53,367 nucleotides of DNA, taken from Opitutales bacterium. Its GTDB lineage: Bacteria > Verrucomicrobiota > Verrucomicrobiia > Opitutales > Seribacteraceae. Below the pieces are notes generated by a model. That model did no database searches, had not been told where the DNA came from, and was given only the letters and a program-made list of their open reading frames with translations. The translations under genes were made by a program, and so were the position numbers. The stretch is from assembly GCA_029251885.1 (NCBI GenBank), contig JAQXCL010000147.1, forward strand, positions 1 to 53,367, written 5' to 3'. Below are positions 43,079 through 51,169 of the stretch, one piece after another; positions within the stretch are counted from its first letter, which is position 1; the number at the start of each line of letters is the position of its first letter.

Positions 43079-43987
43079 TCAAAATACCTTAACTGTCACC
43101 TCAGCTCCTTCAAACCCCGGGGCACTGATGACTAACTTTCCTTCGCCAGCTTCTCCGCCTTTGATCGGAATATTAACGGTCATATCACCTTCGGCAATAA
43201 TGGCTTCAGGCATGATTACAGAGTTAGGAATGTTAGTCTTAACATCGATAGTCAGACCGCCAGCAGGAGCTTGGTAATCAATTTTGAAAAGCAAGGTTGC
43301 TGTATCTCCGGATTGAATCTCCAATGAGTTTGGACTCACACCTAAGCGGCTTTCATCAACTCGGAAGTTTCCAAGATCAAGGGCACCGTGTGCTCCTCCA
43401 ACCAATTTAACTGGATAATCAAGTCCGGAGGGAAGGGCGGGAATAACAAAACGCAATTCATTTTCTGATAGGTAACGGGTAGTTGCATCCTGCTCACCAA
43501 CCTTGATTGCATCATACTTGGTAAGGCCTCTTCCCTGAACGGCAATTTCTGCACCTACAGGACCACGATAGGAAGCAAGGTTGCCCACATAGCGGTTTTC
43601 CAGACGAAAGACTTGAAGATCGCTGGTTACGCGACGCTCAGCAACATTTCCATTATCCAGCACACTGGAATAGACGGCTTCAAAATAGTAGGTGGCTTCA
43701 TCAAACCCGGAAGGTAATTGATAATCACAACTCCATAATTCGGGGTTGAGATCGTCCATTACCATGACCAACCTTTCTCCTCCTACCACGGCAAACACCT
43801 CTACCGTCTTGGTTTTAATGCCACGGTCCTGAATTTCTAATTCCGTCTGTAAGGTATAGATACCAGATGGGTTTTGGCTGACATTCTTGGATGTCAGGTT
43901 GATGAAGTTAGGCTGGCGGCAACCGGAAATAAGCCACAAGCTTGCTGACAGGATGCTTAAAGTGATTAGTTTGGAGAAGAATTTCAT
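43079..43987 (-). CDS. Lipoprotein with IPT/TIG-like domain
   Basis: From ATG 43987 the N-terminus MKFFSKLITLSILSASLWLISGC carries lipobox LISGC. A beta-rich first half is followed by an IPT/TIG-like module (VGAEIAVQGRGLTKYDAIKVG, then LRFVIPALPSGLDYPVKL) and a final Ig-like segment of about 85 residues (LGVSPNSLEIQSGDTATLLF to the end). It is likely an outer-membrane or periplasmic structural or binding protein. ATG 43993 is also possible; the track start 44002 is a TTG overlapping hemW. It is divergent from hemW with only about 6 nt between starts. Confidence 0.75.
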   Translation of the reverse strand: MKFFSKLITLSILSASLWLISGCRQPNFINLTSKNVSQNPSGIYTLQTELEIQDRGIKTKTVEVFAVVGGERLVMVMDDLNPELWSCDYQLPSGFDEATYYFEAVYSSVLDNGNVAERRVTSDLQVFRLENRYVGNLASYRGPVGAEIAVQGRGLTKYDAIKVGEQDATTRYLSENELRFVIPALPSGLDYPVKLVGGAHGALDLGNFRVDESRLGVSPNSLEIQSGDTATLLFKIDYQAPAGGLTIDVKTNIPNSVIMPEAIIAEGDMTVNIPIKGGEAGEGKLVISAPGFEGAEVTVKVF

Positions 43988-43993
43988 GGTCAT

Positions 43994-45199
43994 ATGAATC
44001 AAACGGGTGAAGAATTAGATACATTGGTGTTAAACAAGGAAAGAGCTGGGCGCAAGAAACTAGCGCTCGGAATGTATTTCCATGTTCCTTTTTGTTCCAC
44101 TACTTGCGATTTTTGCGCCTTCTACCAGGAAAAACCAAGCAAAAAGAAGATCGATTCTTATTTTAGGGGATTGGAGATGGAATTATCCAGGTTTCCTCCC
44201 GACCGTTCGGTCTCGACCATTTTTATTGGCGGAGGAACTCCCGGTCTACTTCAGCCCGATGATTTGGAACGCTTGTGCAAGCTTGTAAACACTTCGGATC
44301 TGGAAAAAGATTATGAATGGTCCATCGAACTGGCACCCTCAGAAATTAATCCCCAAAAGCTGAAGGTTTTAAAAGAGCAGGGGGTCAACCGTATATCAAT
44401 GGGGGTACAGACCTTTAGCTCAACCTTCATGGATGCTCTGGGACGTAAACATCCGGTGGATAAAATTTATCAGGCCTATCAATGGATTCGGGATGCGGGC
44501 TTTCAATCGGTCAATCTCGATCTGCTTTTTGGTGCACCCGGTCAAACGCTCGAAGACTGGGAGAAGGATCTTGCCCAGGCGGTGGAATTACAACCCGACC
44601 ATCTATCCACCTACTGCCTGACTTTTGAGGAGGATACGGCAATGTTTCTCCGACTTTCTCAAGGGAAAGCAAAGATAGATCCGGAGCGTGAGGCAGAGTT
44701 TTATGAATTTGCCTGGAAGTATTTACCCGCTCATGGCTACGATCAGTATGAAGTTTCCAACTATGCAAAAGCGGGCTTCAGGTGCCGTCATAACCTAAAT
44801 ACTTGGGGGATGCATGAATGGATAGGCTATGGGCCTTCCGCCTGTTCTCAGTATCAAGGTAGGAGGAGAAAGAATATCGCCAACCTTGAAACCTGGTTAG
44901 CGGGAATGAAACCTAACCATCAACCAGCCTACATGGAGGAAGAAACTTTGAGTCCTGAGGAATTTGCCCATGATGCCATCCTCTTTGGTCTGCGAATGAA
45001 CCAGGGGATTTCGATTCCCACGATCGCCCGGCAGTTTGATCTATCCCTAGGTTTATTTTCTAATATTTCTCAATTTCTTGACCGTCTCGTTGGTGAGAAT
45101 TTGGCAAGGATTAAAGATCATGGAAATTATCAGCTTACAGGGCAGGGTAGGATTCTTTGCGATGCCATCGCCTGCGATCTTCCTGAACTTAGCTACTAA
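43994..45199 (+). CDS. hemW: Radical SAM heme chaperone HemW (coproporphyrinogen oxidase-like)
   Basis: This 401-residue protein has MYFHVPFCSTTCDFCAF (the CxxxCxxC cluster site), TIFIGGGTPGLL, and the later family segments GVNRISMGVQTF, VNLDLLFGAPGQTLEDW and YDQYEVSNYAKAGFRCRHN. This is the HemN/HemW family; lack of a separate hemN context and the 400-residue size favour HemW, a heme-binding chaperone. An N-terminal extension of about 25 residues precedes the core. It is convergent with the GH20-like gene with no gap between stop codons and divergent from the lipoprotein gene with almost no gap. Confidence 0.9.
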   Translation: MNQTGEELDTLVLNKERAGRKKLALGMYFHVPFCSTTCDFCAFYQEKPSKKKIDSYFRGLEMELSRFPPDRSVSTIFIGGGTPGLLQPDDLERLCKLVNTSDLEKDYEWSIELAPSEINPQKLKVLKEQGVNRISMGVQTFSSTFMDALGRKHPVDKIYQAYQWIRDAGFQSVNLDLLFGAPGQTLEDWEKDLAQAVELQPDHLSTYCLTFEEDTAMFLRLSQGKAKIDPEREAEFYEFAWKYLPAHGYDQYEVSNYAKAGFRCRHNLNTWGMHEWIGYGPSACSQYQGRRRKNIANLETWLAGMKPNHQPAYMEEETLSPEEFAHDAILFGLRMNQGISIPTIARQFDLSLGLFSNISQFLDRLVGENLARIKDHGNYQLTGQGRILCDAIACDLPELSY

Positions 45200-46987
45200 T
45201 TAGATGAGAGCCTCTCTTAGGTAGCCGCTTGCTTCCTCCAGACCACCCGGTCGAGCCCGTTTTAACCACAACTTTTCGAATTCCCTTACCATAGCTTCCT
45301 GGTTGGGGTGGGTAAATTCCTGACCTTCGAGTAACGATTTTCCCCGTTGCAGGGAAATGCGGGTCATCTCCACTCCGAGTTGTAATTCTTGCCGGCTAAG
45401 TAAAACCTTGCCGTCCATGTTTATTGATTCGATTTCTTTTTCGGATTCCTCGAGATGGACTAGGCCGGCAATCATCTTTTCAGCAGTTCCATGTTCCTCT
45501 AAAAATTGCTTAAACCTTTCCTCTTTGGACCCGAAAAGCAGAGTCCAATGTAGGCTTGAATTCGCAATATATGAGTCCATCTCCTCGTCCAGTCTTCCAA
45601 GTTTTAAAATGGATTGGCCCATGCTCGCACCTGGGAAATCATAGACCCAGGCATCAATCGCCTCTGCCAGATTTTCTTCAGGTAGATATTGCCCCGACCA
45701 ACTCCACTGAGCTGCCTGAAATATTCCCGGATACATCGTTGGCCATGGTTGGTGGTTTCCACCATCTCCCCAACTGGTCAGCAAGATTCCTTCTGCCCCA
45801 TGTTTTTTAGCCTGTACGCAGGAAAGTTCGATATTCTTTTGGGCGATGGGCCAACGCCCGGTAAAACTCTTCCAGGTACCAGTTCCTGGTGCCAGGCAAA
45901 AATCCAGTCCACATGCGGCGATTGCTGCTGCCTGTTCCTCAAAAGGGTGAGTCGGTTCATAGCCCCATATGATCGGTGATGCATGCTTGTCCAAAAGCTT
46001 GGCATTCTCAGGATCTTCCAACAGTACATCAGACCAAAACTGCATGTGTTTGCCGTGTTTTTCCACCAACTTGCGGATACCTTCAAGATGTCCGAGGTAG
46101 ACTTGTCCCTTACCGACTTCTTCCACCTTCTCTTTACTCCACCCCTGGCCAAGTTCCCACGGTTCGTCCAGTCCGACATTGAATTTCTTTGAGCTAAAGT
46201 TGGGCAGGTACTCCTCATAGAGCGAACTGATAAAGTCCAAGCTCTGCTGATTTGGTTTAAGCGTGCTTCCATGATCCCTTTTGATGTAGGGATTTTCGCG
46301 GACAAATCCATCCGGGCACTCAGCCATGTGCTTGTAGGTTGGGTGGCGCAACCAACGTTCAAAATGCCCGAAAGAATTCAGGTTGGGTACCAGTTCAATG
46401 AATCGATCCTTACAATAGCGATCGATTTCCTGGATTTCTGCTGGCGATATGGGGGAAGCATCCTTCCATACCTCCTCATGATCCCGAAAGCGAAATGTGT
46501 GCTCGATATAAAGCTGTAATTCATTGTACCCGATCAGGGCGAGCAGATCGATAAGGCGGAACAATTCCTCCATTGTTGGTACTTTACACCTGCTAATATC
46601 GAGCATAAATCCACGCCTTTTTAGCATCGGCCTATCCGATATTTTCAAACAGGGCAGGGTATTACCTGGCTTTTCAAACCTGAAAAGTTGCCAAATTTTT
46701 GCCAAGGCACGGAAGATACCATCTGCTTGTCCGGCAAAAATAAAAATTTTACCCTCTTCCATTTCGATTCGATATCCATCGGTATGGATGGTCACATCTT
46801 TAAAGATTACCAAGTTCGCTTTGCTTGTGGACTCGGCTGTCTTGATTGCCAAGTTTTCCCTCCATACCCCGATTCCTTCGTGCAATTCTTTATCCTCGCA
46901 ATCAATCCACCAAGCCTGGGGAACCGAAAAAACTCCCTCCAATGGTATAATTTCCCGGGGAATGGGAAAAAGGGCGGGCTTAGTCAT
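45200..46987 (-). CDS. GH20-like glycoside hydrolase (beta-N-acetylhexosaminidase-like)
   Basis: From ATG 46987 (overlapping the transporter stop as ATGA, after GAGGAAATTAAA) the product has 595 residues. An N-terminal GH20b-like domain (PIPREIIPLEG...GYRIEMEEGKIFI...GIFRALAKIWQLF) leads into a TIM barrel from RRGFMLDISRCKVPTMEELFRLIDLLALIGYN. The catalytic Asp-Glu pair is in NVGLDEPWELG (Asp274, Glu275). There is no signal peptide, so it probably acts in the cytoplasm on an imported amino sugar conjugate. It follows an SSS transporter in one operon. GH20 is the likeliest assignment, though the usual HIGGDE is replaced by NVGLDE, so substrate could differ. Confidence 0.85.
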   Translation of the reverse strand: MTKPALFPIPREIIPLEGVFSVPQAWWIDCEDKELHEGIGVWRENLAIKTAESTSKANLVIFKDVTIHTDGYRIEMEEGKIFIFAGQADGIFRALAKIWQLFRFEKPGNTLPCLKISDRPMLKRRGFMLDISRCKVPTMEELFRLIDLLALIGYNELQLYIEHTFRFRDHEEVWKDASPISPAEIQEIDRYCKDRFIELVPNLNSFGHFERWLRHPTYKHMAECPDGFVRENPYIKRDHGSTLKPNQQSLDFISSLYEEYLPNFSSKKFNVGLDEPWELGQGWSKEKVEEVGKGQVYLGHLEGIRKLVEKHGKHMQFWSDVLLEDPENAKLLDKHASPIIWGYEPTHPFEEQAAAIAACGLDFCLAPGTGTWKSFTGRWPIAQKNIELSCVQAKKHGAEGILLTSWGDGGNHQPWPTMYPGIFQAAQWSWSGQYLPEENLAEAIDAWVYDFPGASMGQSILKLGRLDEEMDSYIANSSLHWTLLFGSKEERFKQFLEEHGTAEKMIAGLVHLEESEKEIESINMDGKVLLSRQELQLGVEMTRISLQRGKSLLEGQEFTHPNQEAMVREFEKLWLKRARPGGLEEASGYLREALI

Positions 46988-48540
46988 TTTAATTTCCTCG
47001 GCAGGAGGACCCCGCAACCCCAGGTAAGAAACACCGTAACTGGCCATGCCCATGCGGTATTAATTTGAATACCCAGTTTTTCACCCTCCACCTTTAAACC
47101 ACTCCACTGGGCTACCTGTTCATAGGATAAAAGATCGAAATTTAAGAGGATTTGATAAAGGTCCGGACGAAGATACGCAACCAGTGCAAAAGACAGGGCA
47201 AATCCCAGGCTTAAACCCTTGGCACTTGCCCGGGGAGTAAGTAGCGAGGCGAGAAACATACCCAGCATCGGGCCGGTGGTGTAAGAAATCATCCCAAAGG
47301 CGAGCACCACCACATTTACTTTGCCCCGTAACTGGTCAAGTTCCACCGCAAATCCGGCAAGTAAAATTCCCCAGATCAATACAAGCATGCGGGAAAGAAA
47401 AAGATCTTTGGCTTCGCCGTCTTTGCCCGCACTCTTCCCGTCCCGAATAAGGGAGAGTGTAGTCTGGGAAAGTGCGGCAAGGATAGAATCCAGGCTGGAT
47501 ATGGCCGCGGCAAAGATTCCGGCCAGGATCAATCCGCGCAGCCCGGCGGGTAATTCTGTAACTATCCATACCGGAAACACATAATTTCCATCCTCAGAAA
47601 AAATCGCTGGCTCGGTACCCGCCATCCGCATGGGTTCGTAATAGGCATACAGAGCGGTACCCACAAAAAGCATCAGAGTCGTTAGTAACAGTGCAGCCGA
47701 ACTGGCGATCATTGCCTTACGGGCATCGCTCGCATCGCGGCAGCAAAACATCCGCTGGGCATTGAGCTGGTCCACCCCAAAAGCGCTAAGGTTTTGGAAC
47801 GGTACCGCGATGATGGCCACCCACAGGGTAAACCCAACTGCCGGATCGGTGGTCAAATTAAGCAGGGTAAATTTACCCGCCTCTCCCGCCGTATCCACCA
47901 TTTGAGTCCATCCGCCATCGAGGTGCGAAATAATCCAGCCCAAAGAAAAAAGCCCGGCTCCGACAAAAAGAAAGAATTGCATTACATCCGTCCAGATTAC
48001 AGTTCGCATCCCCCCCATCCAGGTCCACCCCACTGCAAACAATCCGATGATCCATATACAATGTTCGAATTCGAGCGGAGTGACGACCTTCAGGGCGAGG
48101 GCAGCAACCAATACCCGTACACTTTGTCCGAGAATTCCACCGATTTGAAAAATGATCGTGGCCAAACGTTTTGCCCCGATTCCCAACCGGTTGCCCATAA
48201 AATCGTAAGGGCTGTAAATTTCTTTCTCATAAAACGCTTTGACGAAATAAATACCCACCAACACGCGGGCCACAATGGATCCCAGACCCCATTGCAAATA
48301 GGTGAAGTCACCAGTTGCCGCATATACCATTCCAGGTACCCCGATAAAAGTAACCCCACTTATTTCTGTGGCAATAATCGATCCCGATACTGCTGGCCAG
48401 GGGAGGGTGCGACCTCCCAAAAAGAAGTCTTTAATGGTGGATTGCTTTCCTCTTAGTGCGTGCCCCACCCAGGTGGTTAGGGCAAGATAACCCGCTACAA
48501 CCAGCCAATCGATCTGTGTAAAAAAATGATGATATTCCAT
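46984..48540 (-). CDS. Sodium:solute symporter (SSS family)
   Basis: This 518-residue membrane protein has about 13 hydrophobic helices. It shows the SSS features WLVVAGYLALTTWVGHALRG, DFFLGGRTLPWPAVSGSIIATEISGVTFIGVPG (helix 2 Na+ site), VWTDVMQFF-like IWTDVMQFFLFVGAG, and AAISSLDSILAALSQTT. It should import a solute with Na+ across the inner membrane. Coupling to a GH20-like enzyme suggests a sugar or amino-sugar conjugate as substrate. The downstream gene overlaps by 4 nt. Confidence 0.94.
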   Translation of the reverse strand: MEYHHFFTQIDWLVVAGYLALTTWVGHALRGKQSTIKDFFLGGRTLPWPAVSGSIIATEISGVTFIGVPGMVYAATGDFTYLQWGLGSIVARVLVGIYFVKAFYEKEIYSPYDFMGNRLGIGAKRLATIIFQIGGILGQSVRVLVAALALKVVTPLEFEHCIWIIGLFAVGWTWMGGMRTVIWTDVMQFFLFVGAGLFSLGWIISHLDGGWTQMVDTAGEAGKFTLLNLTTDPAVGFTLWVAIIAVPFQNLSAFGVDQLNAQRMFCCRDASDARKAMIASSAALLLTTLMLFVGTALYAYYEPMRMAGTEPAIFSEDGNYVFPVWIVTELPAGLRGLILAGIFAAAISSLDSILAALSQTTLSLIRDGKSAGKDGEAKDLFLSRMLVLIWGILLAGFAVELDQLRGKVNVVVLAFGMISYTTGPMLGMFLASLLTPRASAKGLSLGFALSFALVAYLRPDLYQILLNFDLLSYEQVAQWSGLKVEGEKLGIQINTAWAWPVTVFLTWGCGVLLPRKLK

Positions 48541-48616
48541 CCGCCCGCCATCAAAGATAGCTTTGGATGATGTGGAAACGGAAAAGCGATTTCCGTGAAT
48601 AAGTCCTTAATCATGT

Positions 48617-48641
48617 GAATAACTTCCAGGTGCAGTTATTC
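48617..48641. promoter_or_regulatory. Inverted repeat upstream of purT
   Basis: GAATAAC (48617-48623) and GTTATTC (48635-48641) form a perfect 7-bp inverted repeat with an 11-nt spacer, 55 bp before the purT start, and a T-rich run follows. It may be an operator or an RNA hairpin; no purine riboswitch core is visible. Confidence 0.3.
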
Positions 48642-48695
48642 AATGTGAATTGTTTTTTCTCGACCCATGGTAGACCAATCTTTCTTGATCCTTCT

Positions 48696-49883
48696 ATGTC
48701 TGTATCCCTTGGTACCCCTTTTAAACCTTCGGCAAAAAAAGTTCTTCTTTGTGGCTCGGGTGAGCTTGGCAAAGAAGTCGTCATCGAACTGCAACGCTAC
48801 GGTGTGGAAGTCATCGCTCTTGATGCCTACGACAATGCACCTGCTATGCAAGTTGCGGATCGTTCCCATGTTGTATCTATGCTCGATGGAACTGCCCTGC
48901 GTGCCATCATCGAACTGGAACAACCCGACCTCGTGGTTCCTGAGGTCGAAGCCATCGCCACCGATGTTCTGGCCGATTTGGAAGCAAGCGGTACAACCAC
49001 GATCATTCCAACCGCCCGTGCGACCCAGCTTACGATGAACCGCGAGGGTATTCGCCGGCTCGCAGGTGAGGAGCTTGGCCTGCACACTTCTCCCTATCGC
49101 TTTGCAGAGACTGCGGATGAGTTCACCCAGGCAGTCGCAGAGATTGGAATGCCCTGTGTGGTCAAACCCATAATGAGTTCCTCGGGTAAGGGTCAAAGCA
49201 CCATAAAAAGTGCAGGGCAAATTACACAGGCCTGGGAATATGCCCAGGCGGGTGGACGTTCAGGGAAGGGCAAAGTGATTGTGGAAGGATTTGTCGATTT
49301 TGATTACGAAATCACCCTGCTTACGGTTCGTCATGCCGGGGGTACCTCCTTTTGCGATCCCATTGGCCACCTTCAAGTGGATGGAGATTACCGGGAGTCC
49401 TGGCAACCACACCCCATGTCCGATATTGCCATAGCTGAGGCCCATGAATATGCCCGCAAAATTACCGATTCTCTGGGCGGGTGGGGCGTATTTGGGGTGG
49501 AACTATTTATCAAAGACGATCAGGTCATTTTTAGCGAGGTCTCCCCGCGTCCTCACGATACAGGCATGGTCACGATGATTTCCCAGGACCTTTCCCAGTT
49601 TGCCCTGCATGCCCGGGCCATTCTTGGTCTGCCCATCCCTGCCATCCGCCAGTTCGGACCATCGGCATCCAATGTCATCCTCGTTGAGGGAGAGTCGGAT
49701 AATCCAAGCTTTGGCAATTTGGACAAGGCGCTTGCCCAGCCCGATGTGCAACTTCGCTTATTTGGTAAACCTGCAGTTTCTGGCCGGAGGCGCATGGGGG
49801 TTGGCCTGGCCCGAGGCGATTCACTGGAAAATGCACGGAGTAAGGCACAGTCTGCCAGTTCTTCTGTCGAGGTATCTCTTTGA
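48696..49883 (+). CDS. purT: Formate-dependent phosphoribosylglycinamide formyltransferase
   Basis: This 395-residue ATP-grasp enzyme makes formyl-GAR from GAR, formate and ATP in purine synthesis, an alternative to folate-dependent PurN. Motifs are [70 protein letters not shown] and [17 protein letters not shown] 48696 ([16 protein letters not shown]) gives the standard length; the track start at 48615 would add 27 unrelated residues. The stop overlaps the start of a MazG-like gene (TGATG). Confidence 0.96.
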   Translation: MSVSLGTPFKPSAKKVLLCGSGELGKEVVIELQRYGVEVIALDAYDNAPAMQVADRSHVVSMLDGTALRAIIELEQPDLVVPEVEAIATDVLADLEASGTTTIIPTARATQLTMNREGIRRLAGEELGLHTSPYRFAETADEFTQAVAEIGMPCVVKPIMSSSGKGQSTIKSAGQITQAWEYAQAGGRSGKGKVIVEGFVDFDYEITLLTVRHAGGTSFCDPIGHLQVDGDYRESWQPHPMSDIAIAEAHEYARKITDSLGGWGVFGVELFIKDDQVIFSEVSPRPHDTGMVTMISQDLSQFALHARAILGLPIPAIRQFGPSASNVILVEGESDNPSFGNLDKALAQPDVQLRLFGKPAVSGRRRMGVGLARGDSLENARSKAQSASSSVEVSL

Positions 49884-50221
49884 TGAGCGAATTTTGCGAA
49901 TTGATCGACCTGCTCGAAAAATTTCGGGATGAGCGGGACTGGTCCCAATTTCACGACTCCAAGAATCTTGCCCTTGCCCTGTCCATTGAAGCGGCGGAAT
50001 TAAACGAACTCTTTTTATGGAAAAAAGATGCTGAGTGTGAAGGGGTTGATAAACAGCGTCTAAAGGAGGAACTGGCCGATGTTTTTGCCTACGCTCTTAT
50101 GCTTGCAGGTAGACATGGGCTGGACATCTCAGAAATCGTAAAGGAAAAGATCGCCCTGAATGCCCAAAAATATCCAGTTGAAGAATCCCGGGGAAGTTCT
50201 GCAAAATATAAGAAACCGTAG
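49883..50221 (+). CDS. MazG-like nucleotide pyrophosphohydrolase
   Basis: This 112-residue all-alpha NTP-PPase has the metal-binding set SIEAAELNELFLW (ExxE) and KEELADVFAYALMLA (ExxD), as in MazG-like and dCTPase/RS21-C6-type enzymes. These hydrolyse non-canonical or excess (d)NTPs to NMP and PPi. The start ATG overlaps the purT stop (TGATG), so both are made together, which fits nucleotide-pool housekeeping. The track adds a TTG-coded residue before the ATG. No toxin or restriction gene is near. Confidence 0.88.
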   Translation: MSEFCELIDLLEKFRDERDWSQFHDSKNLALALSIEAAELNELFLWKKDAECEGVDKQRLKEELADVFAYALMLAGRHGLDISEIVKEKIALNAQKYPVEESRGSSAKYKKP

Positions 50222-50355
50222 TTTCTACAGGTACTTCCCAGGACAATTTTATGTTTTCATCAAATTTTTCCATAGGGCAGGAAAGATGTTAATCAAAGAA
50301 CATAATAAGATAATTTATTGACTGCCAAGTGGTGTGCTAACACTATTAAAGGAGT

Positions 50356-51141
50356 GTGATTTCCCTCGTCCGTAAATCCTTTTTTTTCCTAAGCATTTGT
50401 TTTGCTCCTTTTTTGTCTGCACAAATTGAGCACCAAGGGGTGGTGGGCGGCCCTTTTCATGGTTACCTTGAGGATGCCATTGGACAGGCCCGTGTGCAAG
50501 TCGGGCCAATTGCCGATTTTGCCGTGCCCAGCGGATTATCTGCCCGGGCCACGCAAAACCGTATCCCTTCGGGTGGAACTTCCCAGCTTTCTGCCTCAAT
50601 AATTCTTGATGATGGTACCTACACCGTTCTTGATCCATCCCAGGTCGAGTGGAGTTTTAGTAAGCCCCACCTAAGTATTGACAATGGTTCCCTCCTTGCC
50701 GAGGTCATGCCCAAGCAAACATCCATCCGGGTGCGTGCCTCTGCCGAAGGATTTGAGCAAAGCTTTACCATCTTCATTCTTGCCGATGATGGCCTTGTTG
50801 CCGAGGAGGCAGAGGCGAGCCTTCCCGAAGTTCTACGCTCGGCTATTGAACTAGAAGCACGCGGATGGAAGGAGTCCGAATGGTTCGGGGTGTTTTATGA
50901 TGCCGATAATGGCTGGCTTTACCATGTGGATCATGGATGGTTGCACACAACTGTTCAGCCTGGGGATGCCGCGTGGTTTTGGAACGAAGAACAGGAATGG
51001 TTCTGGACGGGTCCGCAAGTCTATCCCCATCTCTTTCGCAACCGCGATGCTGCCTGGCTTTATTTTTTCCGCCAGGCATTACCCCGCCAAGTTTTTTACA
51101 ATTATAATTCCGAAAAACTGGAGGAAGTAACTGCCCCCTAA
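50356..51141 (+). CDS. Exported protein with C-terminal aromatic WLY-repeat domain
   Basis: The N-terminus MISLVRKSFFFLSICFAPFLSAQ is a signal peptide. The middle (about residues 60-150) resembles an Ig-like domain (SGGTSQLSASIILDDGTY...VEWSFSKPHLSIDNG). The last 80 residues are dense in Trp, Tyr and Phe with repeats GWLYHVDHGWLH, AAWFWNEEQEWFW and AAWLYFF, a module I associate with surface or secreted proteins of Verrucomicrobiota. The start is a GTG at 50356 directly after AAGGAGT, a tight spacing, so the exact start is uncertain. It immediately precedes a kelch adhesin in the same direction and is probably its partner. Confidence 0.8.
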   Translation: MISLVRKSFFFLSICFAPFLSAQIEHQGVVGGPFHGYLEDAIGQARVQVGPIADFAVPSGLSARATQNRIPSGGTSQLSASIILDDGTYTVLDPSQVEWSFSKPHLSIDNGSLLAEVMPKQTSIRVRASAEGFEQSFTIFILADDGLVAEEAEASLPEVLRSAIELEARGWKESEWFGVFYDADNGWLYHVDHGWLHTTVQPGDAAWFWNEEQEWFWTGPQVYPHLFRNRDAAWLYFFRQALPRQVFYNYNSEKLEEVTAP

Positions 51142-51169
51142 ACAAGCATCCTATTTTATTTGAAACCCT

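Noticed and set aside
45778-46362. 194-codon minus-strand ORF
   Set aside because: Out-of-frame shadow inside the GH20-like gene on the same strand.
47794-48456. 220-codon plus-strand ORF
   Set aside because: Antisense shadow of the SSS symporter gene, whose helices and family motifs are clear on the other strand.
48636-49220. 194-codon minus-strand ORF
   Set aside because: Shadow of purT, which has the full ATP-grasp motif set.
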